A stretch of DNA of 64,000 nucleotides from positions 23,168,896 through 23,232,895 of the forward strand of contig NW_020312827.1 in the NCBI RefSeq assembly GCF_003265705.1, read 5' to 3'. Positions 46,429 through 56,680 of this stretch are shown piece by piece. Positions within the stretch are counted from its first letter, which is position 1. Every line of letters begins with the position of its first letter. Source of the stretch: Callorhinus ursinus. Taxonomy: Eukaryota > Chordata > Mammalia > Carnivora > Otariidae. The position numbers and the translations under genes are program-made. The notes under the pieces are model-generated. The model saw only the letters and a list, made by a program, of their open reading frames with translations, was not told the DNA's origin and searched no databases.

Positions 46429-46789
46429 AGTGTAAGACTTTCTAATCAAAAGCTAGCTCCCCTATCTCGAGGCTACCCTGCATAAAATGCTGCCATTTTG
46501 GCTCCAGGACCACCCTCTCCTTGCCTGGGCAGGACACTTACAACACAAATGCCCAGGAGAAGACATATACGAAGTCCCATGTGCCACAGTGTAAATCAGT
46601 TCATTCTGGTCTCTTTTTGGCAGGGGCGAATCATGGGTGTGAGCTATGGATAATTACACAGGGGAAGAGAGCATGGAAGGAAGGGGCAAAACGTCCCAGA
46701 CTTCACCCGTTTTGCAACTTGGGCATGTGCCCTCCTGGTTCCAAGCCCATTGATCCTGCTTCTCATTGCAGTGTGCTGTGGAACGCAAT
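46429..46789. other. Unclassified non-coding stretch
   Basis: No gene. The frame 46521-46811 has no recognised domain. Confidence 0.5.
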
Positions 46790-47040
46790 GCAGGGTACAA
46801 GATGGAACTAAATTTACAGAACACAGTTCAAGTGTCAGGCCCTGTGCAGTGTGATTCCTTCAGCGTCACTCCCTCTCATCCTCACGGTACTGAAATGCGG
46901 ATACTCTCAAGCCCACACCCAGTGACGGTTTGGTTTTGTTTTCATGGATAAAGAAAGGCCAGGGAGATACATAATCAGCACACCTGGAACTGGAACCCAG
47001 GTGTGCCCAATTCTCAAGCTTGTTCTTTGTGCCACCCCAC
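46790..47040 (-). mobile_element. MIR SINE
   Basis: Antisense MIR: 'caagtgtcaggccctgtgcag', 'tcatggataaagaaaggcc', 'cctggaactggaacccaggtgtgccc', then 'gttctttgtgccacccc'. It is diverged and partly inserted. Its end forms the pyrimidine-rich stretch before the candidate exon. Confidence 0.6.
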
Positions 47041-47048
47041 ACTGTCAG

Positions 47049-47204
47049 CACAAGTCACTGAGCCTCACAGAGCGCCAGGACCCCTGGGTGGCAGCAGGGG
47101 GAGACACAACCAGGGAGAAGGCATATAAACCTGTAAGCCAGCCCATGAAAGAGCTCATGGCTCCTCCATATGCAGAGCTCCAGAGGTGGAAGAAGCGGCA
47201 GCAG
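47049..47204 (+). other. Candidate cryptic exon, unconfirmed
   Basis: This 156-bp segment is open in one frame. It is preceded by a pyrimidine-rich acceptor-like sequence ending 'cactgtcag' and followed by the consensus-like donor CAG|GTGAGC (47202-47210). Its length is a multiple of three, and both borders fall between codons of the open frame, so it would be a phase 0-0 exon of 52 codons. The predicted peptide starts His-Lys-Ser-Leu and ends Lys-Lys-Arg-Gln-Gln. It has a basic, aromatic-poor character and no family I recognise. The upstream part lies against an old MIR, so exonisation of a MIR-derived splice acceptor is possible. A chance open frame remains likely. Confidence 0.2.
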
Positions 47205-47236
47205 GTGAGCAAAAGCTCCAAGACCTTGCACACCTG

Positions 47237-47238
<2 letters not shown>

Positions 47239-47275
<37 letters not shown>
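47239..47275 (+). repeat. (CA)18 microsatellite
   Basis: A perfect CA array directly downstream of the candidate donor site. It produces Thr-His repeats in overlapping frames. Confidence 0.98.
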
Positions 47276-47278
<3 letters not shown>

Positions 47279-47889
47279 CCACATCAAGCACCATCATCTG
47301 AAGCATGGACTCCACCAGGCCCCTGTGTGGTTGAGAGAAAAGTTATTTACAGCAAGGTCTGGCCTCTTGCGCCACCGTGTAATTCCAGGCAATTGAACTT
47401 CCAAATAGATCTTTTTGGAGAAAATCAACAGTGACTTTGCTTTCAATCTACTGGAAAATGAAGTCCTGTGAATGTGTTACACAAATCCGCAGCAGGCAGA
47501 GCGAAGAGTGCCAGAGCCCACAGCTCTACCAAGACCGGGCGAGGATCTGGTCCCCCCCACCTGCCTTGAGGGGCCCCTTCTCGCCTACCCCCCCACACAC
47601 ACACCCGTCCACCCCATTGTGTACCACGTCTTTGTGGAGTTGACCAGGGAGCTGGGAAGGAGCAAGGTGTGAGTGAAGCCTGCCAAAACCTCCCATGGGC
47701 TTCTGGGGAAATGTGGAGAGGCACGAACCAGAGAGGCGCACAATGCCCTGGTATGGACGACCAGAGAAGACTTGCTGCCTCCCCCAACCACAGTCTAATG
47801 TAACACAATGCAGCAACAGCCACCACACACCACACATACTGCACACAGCCACGAAAACACATGCAACACCTGTGCCCAAATCCTTTCTT
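47276..47889. other. Unclassified non-coding stretch
   Basis: No gene was supported. Several frames on both strands overlap here (47443-47862 minus, 47526-47939 minus, 47472-47672 plus), with no domain in any. C/CA-rich patches lie near 47585-47610 and 47820-47845. Confidence 0.5.
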
Positions 47890-48090
47890 CTTCTACTTCT
47901 CAATGTTTGCTTTCCATTATAAAAGTAATCAAATCTCACTGAAGAAAATTTTGAAAATACAGAAGCACAGAAAAATTAAATCACCCGCAATCCCATCACC
48001 CAAACACAGTCGTTTTTAACACATTGATGGACTTCCTTCCAGCCTTTGTTTTTATCCATATTTAGCTTAAAAAACATTTCTGATGTTCCT
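47890..48090 (+). mobile_element. Possible old L1M-type fragment
   Basis: 'aaaatacagaagcacagaaaaattaaatcacccgcaatcccatcaccca ... cttccttccagcctttg' resembles a region found in old L1M elements. This is recognition from memory with low certainty. Confidence 0.4.
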
Positions 48091-48254
48091 TCCAGAAGGC
48101 CTCAGGTATTTACCTCTGAGGACTTCTGCCAAGATGTTGACTGATGCACACCCAGGAGTTTCGAAAAGCTAGATGGTAAATTGATTGGTTGGATAGATAG
48201 CCAATGGTTCCTTAGATGATGGAGAAGGACTCTGTAGGGGAATCAAAAGAGCAC

Positions 48255-48615
48255 TAAACTGAGAGTCAGAGGTTGATTCCAGCCCCATTTCTACCATTTT
48301 GTGTCGGGGGGGGCATTTCTACCATTATTGACTGTAGGACCTTTGGTACATCATATATTCCTTTTTGGGCCTCACTTGCCTCATCCACAATAAGAAACAG
48401 AATTATAGAATAAATCAGGAGTTGGATGAATAGGTTCTCATGTTTTTTATATTTTCTGGGAAAATCATTTACCTTCCTGTACATGAGTATTCTCCTCTGT
48501 ACAATGGAGATATTAACACCTATGCTCCAAAATGTCTCATACCTATTGTGAGGGTCAAATTAAATGGTATGTGCAAAATGGCTTTGGTAACTGTATATAA
48601 TTATAAAAATGAAAG
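48255..48615 (+). mobile_element. Two MIR SINEs in tandem
   Basis: Copy one (about 48255-48420): 'ctgagagtcagaggttgattccagc', 'ttgggcctcacttgcctcatcc'. Copy two (about 48425-48615): 'gaaaatcatttaccttcctg', 'tctcctctgtacaatggagatattaacacc', 'tattgtgagggtcaaattaaatgg'. A G8 run interrupts copy one. Confidence 0.65.
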
Positions 48616-49557
48616 CTATTATGACGATTTTAAAAACAGAAAAATACCCACGCCACATAGCTTGTGAAAATACAAGGAGATAAAAAACGTGATAGTACTA
48701 TAAAAGAAAACACAGTATAGGTGTGTGATCCAGGGAAGAAACAAAGAGAGAGGTACTTTTCCATTCAGATAAGAAATCTGAAACAATTAGTGGGGTGGGG
48801 GGTGGGGTGCCCTGGGAGTGAGGAATGAAAGTATGCAAAGGATACTTTGTCCAAAAAGGCACTCAGTGCTGACCCTGGAAGAATCCAGATGGTAGATTCA
48901 AATGCAGAGGGTGAGATCTGAGTTTGGTTCTATACACCTTAGCTGGAGTTGAGAAAAAGCAGAAGCACCTATATCAGCAGAACCTTCTCAAAGGTGGAAG
49001 TCCAATGGGAAGCACTCTCCAGCCTTCAGACTTTTTACACCGTGAAGAAGCAGAATGGATGGAGAAGAGGAGATGAGGAGGAGGCAGCACTGAACCACAT
49101 AAAATGTAGAGGAGAACTATCTACCCATCAGAAAAAAAACCACATCAATTTGGGGGATCCCCTGGAGCAAAGCGGCCAGACTGTGGAATTAGTGATAGTG
49201 CTCCACCTTCTGGTGGGCCTAGATATTGCACAATTTCCTGTGCTTTGAATGCCTAACTCTTGTTCCCGTTTAAAACTCGGAAGGTATCCTTGTTCCAAGT
49301 TAATACCCTGGTTCCATAGCATCTCCAAGACCAAGACCAGGCCAGCATCTCCAAGACCAAAACAATGGTGAAATGTGTCTTCAGCAGCTCCCACTTTCTT
49401 ATGCAACTTGTTCTCTCCAGCTTTGCCCTTCCACCCCATTTGGCCCCCAGAACCCAGTGCTCTTTATTCATACTTAATGTACTCGTGACCTACTAGGTCA
49501 CCTTCCCCAGCAATACTCATATTTTAGTGAAGACCTAAGGGAATGAGCATTGATAAC
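48616..49557. other. Unclassified non-coding stretch
   Basis: No gene. The minus frames at 49128-49471 overlap one another and an imperfect 'atctccaagacca' direct repeat (49320-49358). There are no domains. Confidence 0.5.
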
Positions 49558-49900
49558 ATCCATCCTACACATTCATTCAAATGGGTATTGGGCATCTACT
49601 GTGTGTAAGCTATGGTCCTATCTTCCAGGATCTTGTAACCTATTAAAGAAAGTAAAAATGCTCTAAAATAATTGCACTCCCACAGTGCAAGGGGACAATG
49701 AGATGCACAGTAAAGACAATAGATTCTCTAGGAATTCTGGAAAGACAGAAAATATCATTTATGATTGGGGTGGCCAGAGAAAGTGGTGTTTGACCTGATA
49801 TTGGAACATTTTCACAGGAGGAGAGGGAGGAGAAGAGAATCTGGTGAAAGGGGTAGAAAACAAAAAGCACAGACCAGGGAAAAGACAAGACCTGCTCACG
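49558..49900 (-). mobile_element. LINE L2 3' region, minus strand
   Basis: Antisense L2: 'attcattcaaatgggtattgggcatctactgtgtgtaagc', 'ccagagaaagtggtgtttgacctgatattgg', followed by purine-rich sequence from the end of ORF2. Confidence 0.65.
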
Positions 49901-49944
49901 GAATATTTCAACCAGAGCATGTCAGAGTATAAAGACAACTGATG

Positions 49945-50130
49945 TGTGCATAATGTTATAAAGCCTCTTTTTAAAATTCTATCTTCTCAATCATCCCATG
50001 AGGTAGGTATTATTACTAATAAGCCTATTTTACAGATGGAGAAACTGAGTCTAGAAAAGGTTTAATTCCTTGCTTTACAAAGATTCTATAGCTAGAGAAA
50101 AAAGGACTTAGACCCAAAGATTCTATCTCC
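49945..50130 (-). mobile_element. MIR SINE
   Basis: Antisense MIR: 'cccatgaggtaggtattattac', 'cctattttacagatggagaaactgagtc', 'ctatagctagagaaa'. The core is well preserved. Confidence 0.8.
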
Positions 50131-50594
50131 AAATCCCACACCATAGCAAATGTGATTAGCTCAGAAAGGGAGACTGCAACCATTCTGCGAAGAGCAAGGA
50201 ATAGCAAGCTAAAACATCAGGTTAAGGGTGAGATTTCAGGCCCCACGACAGTAAGTAGAGTAGAGCTCCCCTTCTGTGAAGGTGACCAGACGTCTTTGTC
50301 TCCTTTGTCTCCTCTCCTTCCACACAGGGGCTGACTACTCACTGGTCATTATCTTCCTTTTTCTTAGAGACACACCTGAGCTGTATAGCCACAGGAGAAC
50401 TTGCGAGCAACACAGGAACGTTTTGTTTTTTTATTTTTTTTTTTCTCCACAGTGCATTTATCTGTTTGTTTGATTTCCTGCTAACCGCATTATATGTTAT
50501 TAGGCCTTAGGGTGCCTTGGTGAATTAAAACGATCCAGTCAAAATGTATGATTAAAAGACTGAGCAGCAATAATAACAGCATAATCATAGCATG
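50131..50594. other. Unclassified non-coding stretch
   Basis: No gene. A T-rich run lies near 50421-50443. Confidence 0.5.
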
Positions 50595-50805
50595 CATCCA
50601 TATCCCACTTTAGCATCTGTTATCTCGTTTACTCACACAAAATCAGCAGCACACTGAAATAGGAACGACAGAATGTAGCAATCCAATTTTACCGATGGGA
50701 ACATTGAAACAGAAAGGTTAGGTGGTTTGCCTGGGGCCACACAGCAAGTAATTGGAACTTAAACCAGCTATCTGAACTCCCAAACCAGTCTCCTTTTCAC
50801 GGTAG
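50595..50805 (-). mobile_element. MIR SINE
   Basis: Antisense MIR: 'ccaattttaccgatgggaacattgaaacagaaagg', 'gcctggggccacacagcaagtaattgg', 'gaactcccaaaccagtctcc'. Confidence 0.8.
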
Positions 50806-51289
50806 TCCTGTCTCTCAGCTCAGGCAAGCTGTGGAAATGAGAGGGACCGTGTGCTACCATCTGCCTCCGCCTCCCAGGAGCTGGGAGTGAACTGTGGACA
50901 CAGGCACCCGGGCCCAATGCCATTCTTTATTGGCATATGATGCTAGTTTTCAAAGTAAAGCTCACAAACTGAATTCTGGAATGCTGAACCATGTCATGCA
51001 CCATAAGAACACTGCGTGGGTGCCTAGAAGTGATGGCAAGAATAATCACTTAGAAACAAGTCAGAGGCCGGAACAGACATCTTCACCAGCCAGACCTAGG
51101 CTGAGTACCTTAAGCAGAGCAGCTACACACTCTTGACCAAGTAAAGCCTGGAATTAATGAATGATCGGTAGTATTTATCCTAGTACCTGAATGCTGGACT
51201 GTCTCCAATTAACCAAGCTTGTTTTCCCCTTTCACATCCCAGGAAATTGTGAAAACCCCCAAGTTATCAAATGTGAAAATAATAGCAAC
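50806..51289. other. Unclassified non-coding stretch
   Basis: No gene or recognised repeat. Confidence 0.5.
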
Positions 51290-51640
51290 ATCAAGTAACA
51301 CCCACTAAGTTCTTGCTTTATGTCAGGTGCTGGGCTAGGCACCTAAATGCTATGCCATCATTGGCCCTTCTAGTGGCAAGTGTGAAATACATCTAGGAGA
51401 GAAAGACCATGAGGAGAGTATTTGGGAAAATAACAATACTGTGTGGAAAAGATATACTGAGTCTGGAGTTATCCAATCCTGCTTCACATCCCAGATCTGC
51501 CTCCCACGAGCTGTGTGATCATGGACACTAATTTAACTGCCCTGAACCTCAGTCCTTGCATACATAAAATTAAAGGATCACACTTCAATCATGGGGTTGT
51601 TGAGAAGACTACAGGTAATACACACAGGGTTAAGCATATT
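51290..51640. mobile_element. MIR/L2 fragment (-) and MIR (+)
   Basis: 51290-51358 ('cactaagttcttgctttatgtcaggtgctgggctagg') is an antisense MIR or L2 end. 51440-51640 ('gagctgtgtgatcatggacac', 'cctgaacctcagtccttgc', 'atggggttgttgagaagac') is a sense MIR. Confidence 0.65.
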
Positions 51641-52619
51641 CTGGTCAATGGACAGGACTGCATAACTCCGCCTCCCTGCATCTTGCATGTGTATCTTTTC
51701 TCTCCTTTACCCAGGCTCCACCTCCAACTCCTTGACTTAATATCGAGATAAAAACAAATTCTGGGAAGGAGAGGGAGGGAGTTAAATGAGAATCAGCTCA
51801 CAAATCTGAAGAGAACAGGACTTGCACTGAGTTAAGAAATGATAATGCCTCTTATGACCATACCAGAGGGTTCAGGAGGGGGGAAAATGGTGGACACAAT
51901 GGGCGTCTGATAGAAAACGCAGGTGCACATATAGTCAAGCTTTCTGTGCGTGCCCATAGTCCAGCATGGGAAAAGGGACGGTGATAAGGCTGTGAGCCCA
52001 TGAACACCATTCCTGACCTCGCCTCCCACTCACATCATTTGCCACCCAAGCAGACAAGGGGCTCAAGATGAGCAGGCTTTTGGGCCAGAACTCCAAACGT
52101 TCACCTATGCCTACGAATATCAACTCACTCTCACCTACCTTTCCTAACATGAGCTTTAGAAACACTGTCCCATTAAGAAGAGAGCCAAAAAAAAAAAAAC
52201 AAAAAACAAAAAAACAAACTGTTGCATGAAGAACATCTCTAGAGAAACGGGGATCTAAAAGAGCTTGACTGATGCATTTTCATTCTTCCCACCACCTGTC
52301 ACTAATCACCATGAGAGATAGTTGGTCTCTCCCATCAAGAAGCTCACAGTCTTGAGGGACATGCTGCTCAATAACACCAGAACCTGGTAATAAAGATGTG
52401 CCCAAAGCACTGTGCATGGAGAAGGGGGGAGCCAAATGCCAAGCACACTGCTTACCCCCATCTGCAAATATTTCTTGGCCCATTGAATATGTATAGATAG
52501 TTGCACCCAGCTGAAACTTTGCTTGCTCAGTCTAGTCAGGCTCCATCTCTCCTCAGTTCCCTGGCCTTCTGGCTGTACCAAGACTCAGAAAACAACATCT
52601 GTTTATAATCTGAAAGAAA
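51641..52619. other. Unclassified stretch with A-rich tract
   Basis: No gene. An A-rich tract with C interruptions lies at 52187-52218. Frames at 51832-52165 and 52280-52581 on the minus strand have no recognised domains. Confidence 0.5.
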
Positions 52620-52740
52620 CCCTAGATATCATCTTGCCTGACCTTTTTATTTCACAAACTGAGTCCCAGAGAGCTAATGACTTCTCCTAGGAGGCAAAGC
52701 TGGTGGATCAAGAAGCAGGACACAGGTCTCCCAGCCACCA
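52620..52740 (-). mobile_element. MIR SINE fragment
   Basis: Antisense MIR: 'ctttttatttcacaaactgagtcccagagag', 'aagcaggacacaggtctccc'. Confidence 0.6.
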
Positions 52741-53299
52741 CACAGGATACCGTGTTATGTTGCAAGTGTTGTCCTTTCTCGTTTGTGGCTCTTCAGCCTC
52801 CTCAGTGAGTTTGCGATGGTCTGCTTTGCAAACCCATTTTCCCACAAGTCCCTCCACTGCTCTGCGAAGCCTAACAAGATGACCAGAAGCATCAGTTAGT
52901 AGGCTAACAGGACACAGCTCTGGGGTTGAATTCAAGGGGAACTGATATAATTTCTTCTATCTGTACTCTAATTATACTCACTCAACAAGCCGTACCTTAT
53001 TAACGATCTTGGGTAGCCTTTCTCAAGCACTCCTCAAAGCGATAATGGACATCAGGTCATAAACAGTAGGACAGAGGGGAAACCTCTTGGGTCCAGCATT
53101 AAATTACTGGTCAGCTTCTATGCAAACTCCCCCACCCCTTAGAGCTGAATGACTGGGAGGAAACCAGCTTTCTGGAACTGTATATTGTGTTCTTTGGCAG
53201 CTGGGGATGAGAATGTTACTCCTTTTGATTAATCCGTACACATGGGCTCTTCATGAGCTATTCTTCCCCAGGGCACCCAGGGAAACAGAGTGGTGGCAG
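52741..53299. other. Unclassified non-coding stretch
   Basis: No gene or recognised repeat. Confidence 0.5.
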
Positions 53300-53510
53300 A
53301 GCACTGGCATGGGATTCAGGCAGCCTGAGGAGGAATGTGGTTTCTCTGCTGTGTAACCTACAGCAGGTAGAATTCCCCAAGTCTGCACATCTTCATCTGT
53401 AAAACGGGCATAATATTACCAATCCATCAGGATGCTGTAAGGCTTAAATGAGATATTTGAATAAAGGATCTGGCTTATATTAGGGGGCCCAATAAGTATT
53501 AGTTTACTTT
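53300..53510 (+). mobile_element. MIR SINE
   Basis: Sense MIR: 'gcactggcatgggattcagg', 'cttcatctgtaaaacgggcataatattacc', 'ggatgctgtaaggcttaaatgag', and the end 'ggcccaataagtattag'. Confidence 0.8.
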
Positions 53511-53774
53511 CCCTTCCATTAAAGAGGGGAAATGAACATCCCTATTTCTATTTAAGCCCTAAGTCTGATTTCACTGGAATCTGAATAGTCCATCTCCTCT
53601 CCTCAAGTTGTTAGCTTCCCTTTTGCAAAAAGGACATCTTCCTATTTTCCAGACAATAACGTGACAGAACTAGTCAGTATTCCCTGGATAAAAGTATGAT
53701 TTACAACAAAAGCATTTTAACAGTAGAATTAGTAATGTTTAAAGAGTATACTTAATCAAGAGGAAGAAAATACA

Positions 53775-53995
53775 CTATGACTAAGTACCTATTACGTACT
53801 GGGAAATTTAAGTACATTATTTCATGTAACCTTATAACACCCCTGGGAACAGGGTATCTGTTATTATTCCATTTTACAGATGTGGATTGGCAAGGTTAAA
53901 TAGTTCAAACCAATGGAGAAATTAAGTAGCAGAGCCGAGATGTGAAACTATGTCTGTCAGACTCCAAAGCCCACTTTCCATTTATGCAACACTCT
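53775..53995 (-). mobile_element. MIR SINE
   Basis: Antisense MIR: 'agtacctattacgtactggg', 'tatttcatgtaaccttataac', 'attccattttacagatgtgg', 'agcagagccgagatgtgaaac', 'gtcagactccaaagcccac'. Confidence 0.8.
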
Positions 53996-54142
53996 TACTC
54001 TCCTTGGAGGAAAGTGCCCCCGTTAGGGAGCAGAACCATCCACTCAAACTCTTCAGGAGAAGGTGTACAAACATAAGCCGTGCTCAGTGATCTTCCTTTC
54101 GTTGGGAATTTAGGTGATCAGGTGATGGATTTATGCCAGTAA

Positions 54143-54156
54143 CCACCAGAGGGGGA
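54143..54156 (+). promoter_or_regulatory. CTCF-like motif
   Basis: The bases 'ccaccagaggggga' resemble the CTCF core CCASYAGRKGGCR, with one mismatch where the core expects C. Nothing else supports it. Confidence 0.2.
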
Positions 54157-54197
54157 TAACAGCTGGCCGAGTACACAGTGCGTGTGCACGCTCGCGT

Positions 54198-54201
<4 letters not shown>

Positions 54202-54231
<30 letters not shown>
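54202..54231 (+). repeat. (AC)15 microsatellite
   Basis: A perfect AC array, preceded by a short 'gtgtgcacgctcgcgtgc' alternating stretch. Confidence 0.97.
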
Positions 54232-54234
<3 letters not shown>

Positions 54235-54479
54235 TTCCCCAGTAGCCTACCCAAACAATAACAGAAGATAAACGCACATAGAGACTCCCTTATGAAACAA
54301 AGACTCTTGAATAAACCGGGCTTCCTTTTGCCCCTCCACCACTGCCAAAGTCTGCCGAATCTGAGCACACCTTGGGGGGAAGAAGAAAAAGCAGGCATCC
54401 CTACCTCAGGCAAAGGATATTCCTGTCTCAAGAAGAATAAAAACACATTTGACCCACTGGATCTTATACTCAAAGAACA

Positions 54480-54955
54480 TGAAGGACATAGTTAAAAAGA
54501 AAGGGATTTGGAACCAAAAGACAAGGATTTTTGAAGTCTTGGTTCAACCCTACCAGTTGTATGGTCGTGCCTCAATCTTCCCTTTCTTTTTCTTTTTTAA
54601 GATTTTATTTATTTATTTGACAGAGAGAGAGACAGCGAGAGCAGGAACACAAGCAGGGGGAGTGGGAGAGGGAGAAGCAGGCCCCCCGCCAAGCACGGAT
54701 CCCGATGCGGGGCTCGATCCCAGGACCCTGGGATCATGACCCGAGCCGAAGGCAGACGCTTAAGGACTGAGCCGCCCAGGCGCCCCTCAATCTTCCCTTT
54801 CCTCATGTGTAACTAGGGATCCCAAAACCCGCCTTGCAAAGGTTATTGTAAAGACAGAATGAAATGAGGTGAGGCCAAGTACTCTGTAAACTATGGAGGC
54901 TCTATAAATGCCAGTAGCTCTTATTGGTATGATAATCATGATTATTTACTCAGAA
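54480..54955 (+). mobile_element. MIR split by a CAN-SINE
   Basis: The sense MIR head runs 54480-54586 ('gatttggaaccaaaagacaagg', 'cttggttcaaccctacc', 'gcctcaatcttcccttt'). It resumes after the SINE at 54785 ('cctcatgtgtaactagggatcccaaaac', 'aagtactctgtaaactatggaggctctataaatg'). Confidence 0.75.
54587..54784 (-). mobile_element. CAN-SINE, minus strand
   Basis: Reverse-complement order with tail ('cttttttaagattttatttatttatttgacag'), GA-rich body, 'cccgatgcggggctcgatccc' and head ('actgagccgcccaggcgcc'). It has perfect 17-bp duplications 54570-54586 and 54785-54801. It inserted into a MIR. Confidence 0.97.
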
Positions 54956-55102
54956 GTGATGCTCCAACTAGGGCAAAGTCCTGTCCTGAACCACCTGGTG
55001 CAGGAGGAACAGGCCTTGGATTGTATGGAACAGAAGCAGAAGGAGCAAGGGAGGTAACAAGCAACAGTCTAGCAGGAAGGGTCCAGATTCCTTACACGAT
55101 AT

Positions 55103-55521
55103 ATTTTTAAAAATTTTATCTAAATTCAATTAATTAGCAGATAGTGTATTATTAGTTTCCAGAGGTAGAGTTCAGCGATTCATCAATTGCATAAACACCC
55201 AGTGCTCATTACATCCCGTGCCCTCCTTAATGCCCATCAGGCAGTTACCCCTCCCCCCACCCGCCTTCCCTCCAGCAATCCTTAGTTTGTTTCCTGTAGT
55301 TAGGAGTCTCTTATGGTTTGTCTCCCTCTCTGATTTCGTCTGATTTTACTTTTCCCTCCCTTCCCCTATGATCCTGTTTTGTTTCTTAAATTCCACGTAT
55401 GAGTGAAATCATATAGTTGTCTTTCTCTGACTGACTTATTTCGATTAGCATAATACCCTCTAGTTCCATCCACATAGTTGCAAATGGTGAGATTTCATTT
55501 TTTGATGGCTGAGTAATATTC

Positions 55522-55558
<37 letters not shown>

Positions 55559-55811
55559 CACCGCATCTTCTTTATCCATTCATCTGTCAATGGACATCTC
55601 AGCTCTTTCCATAGTTTGGCTATTGTGGACATTGTTACTATGAACATTGAGGTGCAAGTGCCCCTTTGGATCACTATGTTCGTATCCTTTGGGTAAATAC
55701 CTTAGTAGTGCAATTGCTGGATCATAGGGTAGCTCTATTTTTAACTTTTTGTGGAACCTCCACACTGTTGTCCACAGTGGCTGCACCAGCTTGCATTCCC
55801 ACCGGCAGCTC
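55103..55811 (-). mobile_element. Carnivoran L1, 5'-truncated, minus strand
   Basis: On the minus strand it carries the end of ORF2, around residues 'Leu-Pro-Tyr-Asp-Pro-Ala-Ile-Ala-Leu-Leu', which is a conserved L1 ORF2p C-terminal motif. The 3' UTR follows ('tctcttatggtttgtctccctctctgat' in plus orientation). A (GT)n array has grown at 55524-55554. Target-site copies 'acacgatat' flank it (55094-55102, 55812-55820). It is truncated and frame-broken, hence inactive. Confidence 0.93.
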
Positions 55812-55879
55812 ACACGATATTTTTGTGTTCTTCCTGCCCGTCCCATCTTCCCTTTCAGAAGAGGCCCACCAGCCTGTTA

Positions 55880-56338
55880 TTAGTTTTGGAGGGCTCTGTA
55901 AAAAATTGCCACAGACCAGATGGCTCGAAACAACAGAAATTTATTTCCTTTCAGTTCTAGAGGCCAGAAGTCTGAAATCAAGGTGTTGGCGGAGCCACTC
56001 CTTTCTGGGTCTCTCGGGGGAGGATTCTTCCTTGCCTCTCCCAGCTCCTCATGTCTGCCAGAATTCCTTGGATTCCTTGCTTTGTGACTACATCACTGCA
56101 ATCTCTGCCCCCTTCTTCACACAACCTCTTCTGTCTGTCAAGTTTCCTGGGTGTCTCTCATAAGGACACTTGTCAGTGGACGTAGGGTCCACCTGAATAA
56201 TCCAGGATGATCTCTTCATCTCAAGATCCTTAATTACATCTGCAATTAACATTTTCCCCAATAAGGTAACATTCATCAATCCCAGAAATTAGAATGTGCC
56301 CTATCTTTTGGGGGGAATCACCATCCAACCCACTACAA
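55880..56338 (-). mobile_element. MLT1-type MaLR LTR, minus strand
   Basis: Landmarks: 'agggctctgtaaaaaattgccac', 'caacagaaatttatttcctttcagttctagagg', 'gtctgaaatcaaggtgttgg', 'cataaggacacttgtcagtgg', 'taattacatctgcaa', 'gggggaatcaccatccaacccac'. It is nearly full length and lies just past the L1. It accounts for part of the frame at 55666-56163. Confidence 0.88.
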
Positions 56339-56490
56339 AGCCAAAACAGAAACGACTCAAAAACACCAAACCATACAGACCGTGCGATGCTGCCTGGTGG
56401 ACACGCAGGTTGGATGCTAGCCCTAACCCAAAGAAGGGAGAGGTGTGAGGTCTGAGTAACCGGAAGCACAGAAGGCAAGTTAATTCTGCT

Positions 56491-56537
56491 TGGGGAGGAC
56501 GGGGGCGGGGGGGGGGGGGCTTGCGGGAGGCGGCGGC
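56491..56537 (+). repeat. G-rich run with G-quadruplex potential
   Basis: Thirteen consecutive G (56507-56519) lie among further G tracts ('tggggaggacgggggc', 'gggaggcggcgg'). At least four G tracts of three or more occur in under 50 bases on the plus strand. Confidence 0.9.
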
Positions 56538-56680
56538 ATTTGAACTGAGCCTTGAAGGATGGGTTTTGATAAAGAGTGGTAAGAAAAGGAAAGGGGAAGA
56601 AATTTGGGTGGAGGAGATAGCAAGACAAAGATACAGAAGTTGAAAGGGGGTATCTGGGGAAAGAAAAGAGGGAGCAGGAA
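56535..56680 (-). mobile_element. Possible L2 remnant, minus strand
   Basis: 'ggcatttgaactgagccttgaaggatggg' is the common antisense L2 ORF2-end motif. The following purine-rich sequence fits less well. Confidence 0.5.

Noticed and set aside
46944..47396. Whole 150-codon frame as a gene
   Set aside because: It begins inside a MIR and passes through a CA microsatellite giving Thr-His repeats. Only the internal segment 47049-47204 has any exon-like features.
55666..56163. Plus-strand frame of 165 codons
   Set aside because: It is read antisense through an L1 end and then through a minus-strand MLT1-type LTR, so it is chimeric by position.
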